From positions 868,001-932,000 of the forward strand of contig CAVQZC010000007.1 in the NCBI GenBank assembly GCA_963718315.1: 64,000 bases of DNA. Direction: 5' to 3'. This stretch comes from CAVQZC01 sp963718315 (GTDB lineage: Bacteria; Actinomycetota; Thermoleophilia; Gaiellales; JAICJC01). A program made the translations under genes and the position numbers. A model generated the notes under the pieces. The model ran no database searches and was not told the DNA's origin. It saw only the letters and a list, made by a program, of their open reading frames with translations. Within the stretch, counting starts at the first letter, position 1, and each line of letters starts with the position of its first letter. This document shows positions 45,928 through 55,640 of this stretch, one piece after another.

Positions 45928-47277
45928 CTACCAGCGAACGTCCTGCAATGCCTCGGCTGCTCTCCGGTACAGATCTGCGGCTCGACTTGCCTCTCCACGC
46001 TTGCTTGCCACATCGCCGAGCGCTACCCAGGCGCCGGCCAGATGGCTTACCGTCTCGACCGCCCTGAAGCAATCGGCGGCAGCCACGAACTCCCGCTCAG
46101 CCTCATCGGTACGGTCGAGCTCGAAGAGGGCGCGACCGATGACGATTCGAGCGTTCCCTACTTCTTCTCGGTATTCCTCGCGGTTTCCCAATAACTCGAT
46201 CGCGCGATTTCCACTCTCGATCGCCCCTTCCAGGTCACCGGTGTGCATCCGCGCGGAAGCAAGCGACGAGGCTGCGAACGCGGCGTCGATCCGGTTGTCC
46301 TGGTCGACCGCGATACGGAAGGACTCACGCAGCAGCGGGACGGCCTCTTCAGGGCGTCCCGTGATGGCGTGAAGCTGGCCGAGGTTGTTCAGCAGCTTGC
46401 CCACGTACTCGTGGTCGGAGACGCGCTCGAACAGGGCGCGCGACCGTTCGGCGTACTCGCGGGCGAGGGAGTACTCGTTCCTCCGCTCCGCAACGAGTGA
46501 GGCGTCGAGGTACGTCTCCGCCAACACCCGGTCGTCGTTGAGCGCCCGAGCGAGCTCGAGCGCCTGGCTGATGTCCTCTGCGGCGGCAGTGAAATCCTTT
46601 TGCCGGCGCCGGATCTTGGCGCGGGCGTTGAAGATCCGGGCGCGCAGCGCGTCCGACGGATCAGGCAGGTTGGCGCAGGCGGCGAGCGCCTCGTCCAGCA
46701 GGGCGGCGGCTGTCGCCAGGCTGCCCATCTTGTAGCGGACGACCCCCAGGCGGTAGAGCGCGATGGCCACCGCCTCGCGGAGCCCCAGCTCCTCGGCCCG
46801 TGCGCGGGCGCCGGACAGAATCACGGTCGCCTCGTCCATCCTGCCCTGGTTCTGGAGAGCCCATCCCTCCGCCAGCATGTGGCGGATGCCCAGCCGGGCA
46901 TCGCCGGCACGAAGCGCTCCCCGAGCCGCCTGAAGCTCGGAGAGCGCTTCTGTGTACCGGTGCCCCTCGATCTCGGCCTCGGCGCGCGCGATCGCAGCTT
47001 CCTGAGCTGCCGCTGCAGCCGGGCCTCCATCACCTTCGAGCACAACGTGATCGACCGCCAGCCGTTCAGCGAACCAGGCAAGGGCGGCGGCGGACGGCCG
47101 CGTCTTTCCCAGCTCGACCTGACTCACGTACTCCTTCGAGAAACGCGAGCCCCCCAGCTCGGCCTGGGTCAATCCACGCTCGAGGCGCGCAGCTCGCACA
47201 CGTTCCCCAACCGCGTCTGGCGCGGAAGTGGGAACTCCGGTATGGCGTTGCCGGGTGCGGGTTGCGTGCTCCCCCAT
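45928..47277 (-). CDS. XRE-type HTH regulator with TPR repeats (RRNPP-like receptor)
   Basis: 449 residues. HTH (residues about 22-75): VGERVRAARLERGLTQAELG, then FSKEYVSQVELGKTRPS. From residue 95 to the end, TPR-type helices repeat: AEIEGHRYTEALSELQAAR, AVAIALYRLGVVRYKMGS, YVGKLLNNLGQLHAITGRPEEA, AIESGNRAIELLGNREEYREEV and LAGAWVALGDVASKRGEASRAADL. HTH plus a C-terminal TPR superhelix is the architecture of peptide-sensing regulators (PlcR, PrgX, NprR, Rgg) and of some actinobacterial regulators. Promoter space upstream (47278-47460) has repeated TACTTGA motifs. Followed by a micro-peptide gene. Proposed: senses the peptide; not proven. Confidence 0.85.
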   Translation of the reverse strand: MGEHATRTRQRHTGVPTSAPDAVGERVRAARLERGLTQAELGGSRFSKEYVSQVELGKTRPSAAALAWFAERLAVDHVVLEGDGGPAAAAAQEAAIARAEAEIEGHRYTEALSELQAARGALRAGDARLGIRHMLAEGWALQNQGRMDEATVILSGARARAEELGLREAVAIALYRLGVVRYKMGSLATAAALLDEALAACANLPDPSDALRARIFNARAKIRRRQKDFTAAAEDISQALELARALNDDRVLAETYLDASLVAERRNEYSLAREYAERSRALFERVSDHEYVGKLLNNLGQLHAITGRPEEAVPLLRESFRIAVDQDNRIDAAFAASSLASARMHTGDLEGAIESGNRAIELLGNREEYREEVGNARIVIGRALFELDRTDEAEREFVAAADCFRAVETVSHLAGAWVALGDVASKRGEASRAADLYRRAAEALQDVRW

Positions 47278-47421
47278 GCGGCAAACCCTAGCGGATGAAC
47301 CATTACTTGACTAGACCCGAAAGGTGAATCAGCCAGCGAGCGAACCATCCGCTCCAGAACAGGGAATGGGCCGGTCAAGCTTCGTCGGGACCACTTACTT
47401 GATTTACCCCTTTCTGTGTAC
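47278..47421. promoter_or_regulatory. upstream region of the HTH-TPR gene with TACTTGA repeats
   Basis: The 385-bp gap between the HTH-TPR start (47277) and the hrcA stop (47663) begins here. TACTTGA occurs three times on the plus strand, at 47304-47310, 47396-47402 and 47419-47425. The second and third are 23 bp apart, about two helical turns, and the third overlaps the -35 box of a promoter. The pattern suits binding sites of a dimeric regulator. Confidence 0.5.
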
Positions 47422-47450
47422 TTGACCCGGCGGGGTGGACGAGATAGATT
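47422..47450 (+). promoter_or_regulatory. sigma70-like promoter facing right
   Basis: TTGACC (47422-47427) and TAGATT (47445-47450) are exactly 17 bp apart. Transcription would start near 47457 and run to the right. No protein gene is found downstream on this strand before hrcA, which lies on the other strand, so a short RNA or an antisense transcript is implied. Confidence 0.6.
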
Positions 47451-47456
47451 GTGGTT

Positions 47457-47617
47457 CACAACGCGAAGACGGCACAGCGAGACGCCGGTGTCGGAGACAG
47501 GATGAGTCGGTGGGCCGCCGACAGGATTTCGTCTCCGGGGGTCTCACCGGAAGCTCGTGAAGCCGGGGGTCGGAGTCAATGCGCGTCGGAGAGGACTGGA
47601 GCCCCTCTCCGACGCGC
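47457..47617 (+). ncRNA. candidate small RNA ending at a 14-bp hairpin
   Basis: From the promoter at 47422-47450 to the strong hairpin at 47581-47617 (GCGCGTCGGAGAGG / CCTCTCCGACGCGC, loop of 9) the sequence has no convincing reading frame and carries further complementary GC-rich blocks. Length about 160 nt. Only gactcattt follows the hairpin, so the terminator lacks a full T-run. Reading the other way, the same hairpin could end the hrcA transcript. Confidence 0.4.
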
Positions 47618-47662
47618 GACTCATTTAAGGACTCGCGTAGAGGCTCCGACACACCTCGCCGA

Positions 47663-48697
47663 CTAGCGCTCGTACACGTCCTCGACGAACTCCGAGAGCA
47701 GCGCCGCCGCGCCCCGCACCGAGCGGATCGCGTGTGCGTAGTCCATCCGGGTCGGGCCGATCAGCGTGACCGTGCCCAGGTTCCGGTTCGGCAGGCCGTA
47801 GTTGGCTGCCACCATCGCCAGGCTTTGCATGTGCGGGTGCTCGTTCTGGGCGCCGATGCGGACGAACGGACGGTTCGTCTCGAGCGCCCCGCGCAGCAGC
47901 TCCAGCAGGCTCACCCGCTCCTCGAGCGCACGCATGAGGTCGTTGATCTCGGCCAGGTCGGCGTAGCGCATCTCCTCCAGCAGCCGCGCGGTGCCGCCGA
48001 CGTACAGGCTCTGCTCGTCGCCGGCGACGAGCTCCGAGAATGCCGGGGCCAGCACCTCGAGGAACCCCAGCTCGGTCGGCGACAGCCCGGGATCGAACAG
48101 CCGCTGGCGAAGCGCCCGCTCGCTGATCCGCGTGCCTGCCAGCTGCTCCTTCAGGTAGGACCCGGCCCACTCCGCCAGCTTGGCGTCGACCGGGCTGTCG
48201 AACGGGAACAGCTTCTTGGTCACCCCGCCCGTCGAGGTGATCACGACCACCATCACCACGTGGGGCTGGAGCACCAGCACCTCGACGTGGCGGATCTCGG
48301 TCGTGTCCATCGGCGGCGCCGAGATCACGGCCAGCAGGCTGGTGACGTGCGACAGCATCTCGGTCGTCGCGCGCAGTGCGCTGTCGACCTCGTTGCGAAC
48401 GCCGGAGAGATCGATCGGCAACGTGGCTATGCCCAGCGGCTGCTCCAGCAGCTGCTCGGCGTACAGCTGGTAGCCGGCGTCGGTGGGCACCCGCCCGGCC
48501 GAGGTGTGCGGGTGGTTGAGCAGCCCCAGCGTCTCCAGCTCTGCCAGCTCGTAGCGGACCGTCGACGGTGAGGCGGTGACCGCCCCCGCCGCGACCAGCG
48601 TCCGCGAGCCCACCGGGTGACCGGTCGCCACGTACTCCGAGATCACGTGCGTCAGGATCTGCACCTGACGCGCGGTCAGCTGTGGGGCTTCGGTCAT
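47663..48697 (-). CDS. hrcA: heat-inducible transcription repressor HrcA
   Basis: 344 residues. Winged helix: TARQVQILTHVISEYVATGHPVGSRTL, then SPSTVRYELAELETLGLLNHPHTSAGRVPTDAGYQLY, the HrcA signature. C-terminal GAF-like and dimerisation parts: HPHMQSLAMVAANYGLPNRNLGTVTLIGPTRMDYAHAI. Binds CIRCE elements upstream of groESL/dnaK genes; I saw no CIRCE copy in this window. The start overlaps the hemW stop. Confidence 0.95.
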   Translation of the reverse strand: MTEAPQLTARQVQILTHVISEYVATGHPVGSRTLVAAGAVTASPSTVRYELAELETLGLLNHPHTSAGRVPTDAGYQLYAEQLLEQPLGIATLPIDLSGVRNEVDSALRATTEMLSHVTSLLAVISAPPMDTTEIRHVEVLVLQPHVVMVVVITSTGGVTKKLFPFDSPVDAKLAEWAGSYLKEQLAGTRISERALRQRLFDPGLSPTELGFLEVLAPAFSELVAGDEQSLYVGGTARLLEEMRYADLAEINDLMRALEERVSLLELLRGALETNRPFVRIGAQNEHPHMQSLAMVAANYGLPNRNLGTVTLIGPTRMDYAHAIRSVRGAAALLSEFVEDVYER

Positions 48698-49768
48698 CGC
48701 AGGATGGTCGCTATCACGCTGTTTGCCACGAATCGTCCTCGCTCGCTGAGGACCAGTGTACCGTCGCCCTTGCTCAGCAACCCGGCCCGCTCGAGGCGAT
48801 CGACCTGCTCGGGGACGAGCTGGTCGGCAAGGCCGTTCACGACCAGCGGGCGGTCGAGCCGCAGGCCCAGCATGACCCGTTCCTGCGCACGCTCCTCCGC
48901 GCTCAGCTCCTCTGTCTCGGCCGGCGCAGGCATCCCCGCCTCGACCGCCTCCAGGTAGTGGCGGAGCGACGGGCGCACACGCGTCCGGCGCAGCCCGTGC
49001 GTCGAGACGGCACCCACCCCGACGCCCAGGTAGTCGCGCCCCTCCCAGTAGGCGAGGTTGTGCCGCGCCTCGTGCCCGGGCCGGCAGAAGTTCGCCGTCT
49101 CGTACCAGCGGAAGCCGGCCGCCTGGAGCCGCTCGACGACCCGTTCGTAGTAGCGCTCCATCGCGTCTGCCTGGCGCTCCAGCTCTGCGCCGTGCCGGTG
49201 CGTGAAGCGGGTGCCGGGCTTGGCCTCCAGCTCGTAGTAGCTGATGTGGTCGGGCCGAAGGCTCAAGGCGTCGTCGAGGTCACCGTCGAGGTCGGCTTCA
49301 GTCTGTCCCGGAACCCCGAACATCAGGTCGAGGTTGAGGCTTTGGACGCCGGCGTCCCGGAGCACCGGCACGGCCGCCCGGATCGCCTCCGGCGACGCCA
49401 GCCGCTCCAGGGTCGAGAGCAGGTGCGGCCGGAAGCTCTGCGCGCCCAGCGACACCCGGGTCACGCCTCCCTCCACCAGCGTTCGCGCCTTGGCCTCGGT
49501 GATCGTCTCGGGATTGCACTCGACGGTCAGCTCCTCACAGGCGGGCAGCGCCGCCAGCAAACGGGCCAGCAGCTCGTCGTCCAGCAGCGACGGCGTCCCA
49601 CCCCCGACGAACACCGTCGTCACTCGATCCTGCGAGCCCAGCCCCGCCCGCAGCTCGGAGATCAGCGCGTCGACGTAGCGGGCGCGGAGATCCTCGTTGC
49701 CGGTGACGGTGACGAAGTCGCAGTAGCCGCAGCGGTGCGCGCAGAACGGCACGTGGACATAGAGATGG

Positions 49769-49797
<29 letters not shown>
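48694..49797 (-). CDS. hemW: HemW-type radical SAM protein (heme chaperone)
   Basis: 367 residues. DHLYVHVPFCAHRCGYCDFVTV carries the CxxxCxxC cluster motif with the HemW-type spacing, then VTTVFVGGGTPSLL, ECNPETIT, VSLGAQSFRPHLL and LNLDLMFGVPGQTEADLD. HemW delivers heme, unlike HemN which oxidises coproporphyrinogen. Upstream of hrcA as in many Gram-positive genomes, and its start overlaps lepA by 29 bp. Confidence 0.92.
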
Positions 49798-51592
<1,795 letters not shown>

Positions 51593-51601
51593 CGCTCCAG
51601 G

Positions 51602-53164
51602 TTACTTGCCCCTCCCGGGAAGCAGGCTCCGCACCGTCTCCAGCTCCTGCAGATGGAGGAACCTCGCACAGCCCACATAGGTGGCCCCGGAGGCCGCCAA
51701 CGCGGCCCCCACGGACACCAGCTCGGCCGGGAACGACTGGCCCAACAGGTGGTCGAGCGGCACCCAGACGACCAGCCCGGCGGCGGCACAGGCGAGGCTG
51801 GCCGCGCCGATCCGCAGCGACTCCGCTCCCAGCTCGGGGAGGTGCAGCGTGCCGGTGCGACGCTGCAGCAGGACGACCAGCACGGCGGCATTGAACACCG
51901 TCACCGCCGAGGTGGAGGCGGCGATCCCGGGGGCCCCGAATGAGACCAGGGCAATGTCGAGGATCAGATTCAGGACCAGGTTGACGCAGGCGATCAGCGT
52001 CGGGATGCGCGGCTCCTGGAGGCTGAAGAAGGCCCGCGTCAGCAGCAGCGCGAGGCCGTTGAACACGAGGCCGATCGAGAACGCGACCAGCGTCCAGCTG
52101 ACGTGCATGGTGGCCGCAGCGGTGAAGCGTCCATGCTGGTAGAGCAGCTGCACGATCGGCTTGGCCAGGGCGATCGAGACGGCCGCGGCCGGCAGCAGCA
52201 GGAAGATGATCGCGCGGCTGCCGTTGGCGACCGTGCGCGCGAAGCCGGCGATGTCGCGGCGCGCGGCCAGCCGCGAGATCTCGGGGAACAGCACCTGCGA
52301 GACGGCTACCGAGAACAGGCCCTGCGGCAGCATGAACAGGCGAAAGGCGAAGTTGAGGTCGGACACCGCGTGGCTGGAGGCGTGGGTGGCGACCAGCAGG
52401 TCGATCGTCAGGTTGATGTTGATCAGCCCCAGACCCAGCGAGACGGGCACCATCAGCCGCAGGATCCGGCGTACCTCGGGGTTGCCGAACCCGAGGTGGA
52501 AGGCGAGCCCCTTGCTGCGGCCGCGCAGCAGCGGCAGCGGGATCAGGAACTGGACGATCGTCGCGACCAGCACGCCGATCGCATAGATCGTCGCCCTGTC
52601 GTCGGGCGAGGCGACGGTGGTCGCGTAGCCGAGCGCAGCGATGATGACGCCGTTCCATGCGATCGGCGTCAGCGCCGGGACGCCGAACACCTCGTAGGAG
52701 TTGAGGACGCCGGTGACGACGCCGGTCATCCCCAGGATCGGAACGATCGGGAACAGCCAGCGGCTGAGCGAGACCACCAGCTGGGTGGGCACGTTGTCCT
52801 GGCCGAACATCAGCAGCGGCATCAGCCACGGCGCGAGCAGGATGAACACGGCGGCGATCGCGCCCAGCCCCACGGCCGCCGTCCACAGCACCATCCCCGC
52901 GACGCGCCACGCCTCGCGCTCCTCGCCGCGCTCGCGCAGCTCCACGAACACCGGCACGAAGGCCCCGCTGATCGCGTTGTCTGCGACGACGCTGCGCACC
53001 AGGTTGGGGATGTTGAAGGCGATGTTGAACGCCGACAGCGTCGGCCCGGAGCCGAGGACGCCGGCGGCGATGCTCTCGCGAACGACGCCGGCGATCCGCG
53101 AGAGGGCGGTAGCTGCGCCGAACGTGGCGGTGGAGGCTGCCAGGCGGCGGCGGCGGTCTGCCAT
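51602..53164 (-). CDS. murJ: lipid II flippase MurJ (MviN family)
   Basis: 520 residues, about 14 hydrophobic helices of the MOP superfamily. Start RRLAASTATFGAATALSRIAGVVRE carries the MurJ N-terminal amphipathic motif; TLSAFNIAFNIPNLVRSVVADNAISGAFVPVF contains conserved Arg and Asn; RLFMLPQGLFSVAVSQVLFPEISRL is typical. Flips lipid II to the outer face of the membrane for cell-wall synthesis. Divergent from rpsT. Confidence 0.92.
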   Translation of the reverse strand: MADRRRRLAASTATFGAATALSRIAGVVRESIAAGVLGSGPTLSAFNIAFNIPNLVRSVVADNAISGAFVPVFVELRERGEEREAWRVAGMVLWTAAVGLGAIAAVFILLAPWLMPLLMFGQDNVPTQLVVSLSRWLFPIVPILGMTGVVTGVLNSYEVFGVPALTPIAWNGVIIAALGYATTVASPDDRATIYAIGVLVATIVQFLIPLPLLRGRSKGLAFHLGFGNPEVRRILRLMVPVSLGLGLININLTIDLLVATHASSHAVSDLNFAFRLFMLPQGLFSVAVSQVLFPEISRLAARRDIAGFARTVANGSRAIIFLLLPAAAVSIALAKPIVQLLYQHGRFTAAATMHVSWTLVAFSIGLVFNGLALLLTRAFFSLQEPRIPTLIACVNLVLNLILDIALVSFGAPGIAASTSAVTVFNAAVLVVLLQRRTGTLHLPELGAESLRIGAASLACAAAGLVVWVPLDHLLGQSFPAELVSVGAALAASGATYVGCARFLHLQELETVRSLLPGRGK

Positions 53165-53206
53165 TGGCGCGGGAGTCTACCGACGCGGTTTGCTACCATT
53201 TCGCAA

Positions 53207-53224
53207 CCCCCGTTTGCCCGGGGG
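53207..53224 (+). promoter_or_regulatory. hairpin leader just before rpsT
   Basis: CCCCCG / CGGGGG with loop TTTGCC, then cttttct and the ATG at 53232. It looks like an intrinsic terminator (hairpin plus T-rich stretch). An extended -10-like TGCTACCAT (53191-53199) lies just upstream, so transcripts would begin at the hairpin. The only purine-rich sequence near the ATG is the GGGGG of the stem itself. Suggests control of S20 translation or early termination. Confidence 0.45.
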
Positions 53225-53231
53225 CTTTTCT

Positions 53232-53504
53232 ATGGCCAACTCCAAGCAACAGGAGAAGCGGGTCCGGGTCGCTGCCAGGCAGCGGCTGGAGAACCTGCGC
53301 TACAAGACGCAGATCAAGACGCTGTTCCGGCGCCTGCGGATCGCGGTCGACGGCGAGGACGCCGAGCAGATCAGCGATGCCCACCGCCGCCTGACCGTCC
53401 TGCTCGACCGCGCAGCCGCCCGTCACGCCATTCACCGCAACCAGGCGGCCCGCAAGAAGTCCCAGGCGGCACGCATGGTCAGCGGCGCAAAGACCGCCGC
53501 GTAA
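53232..53504 (+). CDS. rpsT: 30S ribosomal protein S20
   Basis: 90 residues. MANSKQQEKRVRVAARQRLE, then LENLRYKTQIKTLFRRLRIAV and the basic C-terminal RHAIHRNQAARKKSQAARMV, all typical of bS20, which binds 16S rRNA. ATG 53232 is set by the conserved MANSK start. On the plus strand alone, between murJ and the next minus-strand gene. Confidence 0.95.
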   Translation: MANSKQQEKRVRVAARQRLENLRYKTQIKTLFRRLRIAVDGEDAEQISDAHRRLTVLLDRAAARHAIHRNQAARKKSQAARMVSGAKTAA

Positions 53505-53522
53505 GCGAGGTCCCTTTCAGCG

Positions 53523-54179
53523 TCAGCGGTGCGGGCGGAGTACCAGGCCGAGCATCATCAGCGTGACGCCGACCGCCTGCGTCAGCGCGAACAGGCCGTA
53601 GCTGCCGAAGCGCGTCGCCGTCGCCCCCAGGGCGACGATGCCGATGCCGACGGCGACCAGCAGCGGCCGCGGGTCGTGGCGGCGGCGGGCCGACGCGATC
53701 GAGCCCCCCAGTAGGACGACGGTGCCCGCCGAGTTGAGGGCGATGGCCAGGATCGTCGTCCAGGGGCCGCCCATGGCGGAGTTGGGCGGCGTGGCGCCGG
53801 CATTCGCCAGCTTGGTCTCTGAGACGTCGGCCGCCAGCACCGCGGCCGTTGAGGCGAAGGTCAGCCACAGCAGGGTGGCAACGGTCAGGCGCGTGATCCG
53901 CCGGCCGGGCGCGACCAGCAGCAACTCGCCCACCGCCAGGTAGGGCACGACCAGGATGCCACCGGTCAGGTAGTAGAGCCGGAACGACGCCGCGTCCCAG
54001 CCGCGCGCGGCGCCGTAGGCCAGCGCGAGGTCGGCAACCGCAAACAGCCCAAAGCCGATCGCCCAGCACGCAAACGGCGCCTGCAGCCGGCCGGCGCGGC
54101 GGGCGGTGACAGCCACGTAGATGCCGCATGCCGCGGCCACCGCCGCCGCGAGCAGGGCGGCCGCTGCCTGGCCGTTCAT
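53523..54179 (-). CDS. seven-helix membrane protein of unknown function
   Basis: 218 residues from ATG 54179, overlapping the holA stop. Hydrophobic segments: AAAALLAAAVAAACGIYVAV, ACWAIGFGLFAVADLALAYG, LYYLTGGILVVPYLAVGELLLV, VATLLWLTFASTAAVLAADV, ILAIALNSAGTVVLLGGSIA, LLVAVGIGIVALGATATRF and GLFALTQAVGVTLMMLGLVL. No family recognised; the helix count fits sensor- or carrier-like proteins. Follows holA in the same unit. Confidence 0.6.
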   Translation of the reverse strand: MNGQAAAALLAAAVAAACGIYVAVTARRAGRLQAPFACWAIGFGLFAVADLALAYGAARGWDAASFRLYYLTGGILVVPYLAVGELLLVAPGRRITRLTVATLLWLTFASTAAVLAADVSETKLANAGATPPNSAMGGPWTTILAIALNSAGTVVLLGGSIASARRRHDPRPLLVAVGIGIVALGATATRFGSYGLFALTQAVGVTLMMLGLVLRPHR

Positions 54180-55123
54180 CCCGTGGTGAGCTCGGCCAGC
54201 GCCAGCTCGAGCTCGAGCCGCGGGTCGAGCCGGCTTCCCCCCTTGACGGCCAGGTCGAGCGCCGCCAGCCGGACGATTGCCCGTCCCAGCTCCGCATCGC
54301 TGAAGCTGCGAGCCTGATCGCACAGCTTGCGGGCGGCGAACGAGGAGCGGATGGCCTGGTCCTTCTGCACGTCCTCGACGGCTCCCCCCTGCTCCATCAC
54401 GAGCAGTGCCCGTCGCACCTTGCGGATGTGCGAGGCCAGCTGGCCGACCGTGCGGCCAAGATCACCGGGCTGCTCCATGTCGGCCGTGGTCAGGCGGATG
54501 ACCGCGGCGGCGTCCCGGCGGCCCCAGGCGTCGGTGACATCCCATGGCTTGACGTCGGGCTGCGGGATCACCAGCAGATCGACGTCGTCGACCGTCGGAT
54601 CGGCGTCGGACACGTAGGTCGCCACCTTCTCGACTTCGAGCGCCAGGTCTCCGATGTCCTCGCCGGCCAGCTCGACCAGCCGCCGGGCGACCGGCAGCGG
54701 GCAGCGGGTGCCGCTCTCGGCGAAGCGCTTGACCACCCAGTCGGCGGCCCGCTTGCGGTCGGGGGCGTCGAAGATGCGGACGTCGCCGACCTTGGCGACG
54801 GCCTTGGCCAGCGGATCCTTCTCGGCAATCCCGCCGCCGCCGAACAGGGCCAGGCAGGTGCCAGGAGCGGGATCCTTCAGGTAGGAGACGATGTCTGCGA
54901 TCTGGCCGGGCTCGAGCTGCTCGGCGTTGCGAACCAGCACCAGCCGCTCGCCGCCCAGCAGATCGAGAGCGTTGCACTCGGCGACAACGTCGCGGTCGTC
55001 CTCCTCGCCGATGCCGAGCTGGACGATCGATGCGGAGTCGAACTGGCTGCGCAGCCGGGAGGCGGCGGCGTCGACCTTGGGCCAGTCGCTGCCGGCGATC
55101 AGATAGGCGGGGCGGTGCTCCAC
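54176..55123 (-). CDS. holA: DNA polymerase III delta subunit
   Basis: 315 residues from GTG 55123. RPAYLIAGSDWPKVDAAASRL opens the ATPase-like domain, LVLVRNAEQLEPGQIADIVSYL and AVAKVGDVRIFDAPDRKRAADWVVKRF are typical of HolA, and the C-terminal collar domain ends with AELGRAIVRLAALDLAVKGGSRL. Loads the beta clamp with delta-prime and tau. Starts 10 bp after the Rrf2 gene, suggesting a shared transcript. Confidence 0.88.
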   Translation of the reverse strand: MEHRPAYLIAGSDWPKVDAAASRLRSQFDSASIVQLGIGEEDDRDVVAECNALDLLGGERLVLVRNAEQLEPGQIADIVSYLKDPAPGTCLALFGGGGIAEKDPLAKAVAKVGDVRIFDAPDRKRAADWVVKRFAESGTRCPLPVARRLVELAGEDIGDLALEVEKVATYVSDADPTVDDVDLLVIPQPDVKPWDVTDAWGRRDAAAVIRLTTADMEQPGDLGRTVGQLASHIRKVRRALLVMEQGGAVEDVQKDQAIRSSFAARKLCDQARSFSDAELGRAIVRLAALDLAVKGGSRLDPRLELELALAELTTG

Positions 55124-55133
55124 CAGCGGCCCG

Positions 55134-55574
55134 CTAGCGGGCTGCTGACCGCCTGCGGCCCGCGCGCGACCTGCCGCGCGAGACGAGATCGGCAAACGTG
55201 ATGGACTCGAGCACGCCACGCAGCGCCGTCCGCGCCTCCAGCCACACCTCGGGCAACCCCTCGGCGCCGGGTGGGTAGTGGACAGCTTCGGGGCGGACAC
55301 CGGCGACAGCAGCGAGCGGGCCGTCGACCACGCGAATCACCTCGGCGACCGTGATCTGGTCGGGCGGCAGGGCCAGCCGGTAGCCGCCTTCGGGGCCGCG
55401 CTGGGAGACGACCAGGCCCGCGTGTTTGAGCTCGCCGAGGATGTTCTCGACGAACTTCACGGGCAGCTGCTGGGCCGACGCAATCAGCTCTCCCTTGAGG
55501 GGATGCGGGTCGTCGTGGGCGGCCAGCACGAGCACGGCCCGGACGGCGTAGTCGGCCTTCGCGGAGAGCTTCAC
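55134..55574 (-). CDS. Rrf2-family transcriptional regulator without cluster cysteines
   Basis: 146 residues from GTG 55574. Winged helix VKLSAKADYAVRAVLVLAAHD, then LPVKFVENILGELKHAGLVVSQRGPEGGYRLALPP (the GGYxL motif). IscR-like proteins hold a 2Fe-2S cluster with three Cys in the next segment; here AVAGVRPEAVHYPPGAEGLP has none, so it probably senses something else. Divergent from the citrate synthase gene, its likely target. Confidence 0.87.
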   Translation of the reverse strand: MKLSAKADYAVRAVLVLAAHDDPHPLKGELIASAQQLPVKFVENILGELKHAGLVVSQRGPEGGYRLALPPDQITVAEVIRVVDGPLAAVAGVRPEAVHYPPGAEGLPEVWLEARTALRGVLESITFADLVSRGRSRAGRRRSAAR

Positions 55575-55640
55575 AGGGGTATTGTCGCACGCCGGGACCT
55601 GTGTATCCGCGGTTGGCATCGAGCGATACACTCCCGCCCG

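Noticed and set aside
47451..47666. Possible 71-aa protein MVHNAKTAQRDAGVGDRM... from the 47422-47450 promoter
   Set aside because: No ribosome site, Arg/Ala-rich without pattern, and covers a strong hairpin; an RNA is the better explanation.
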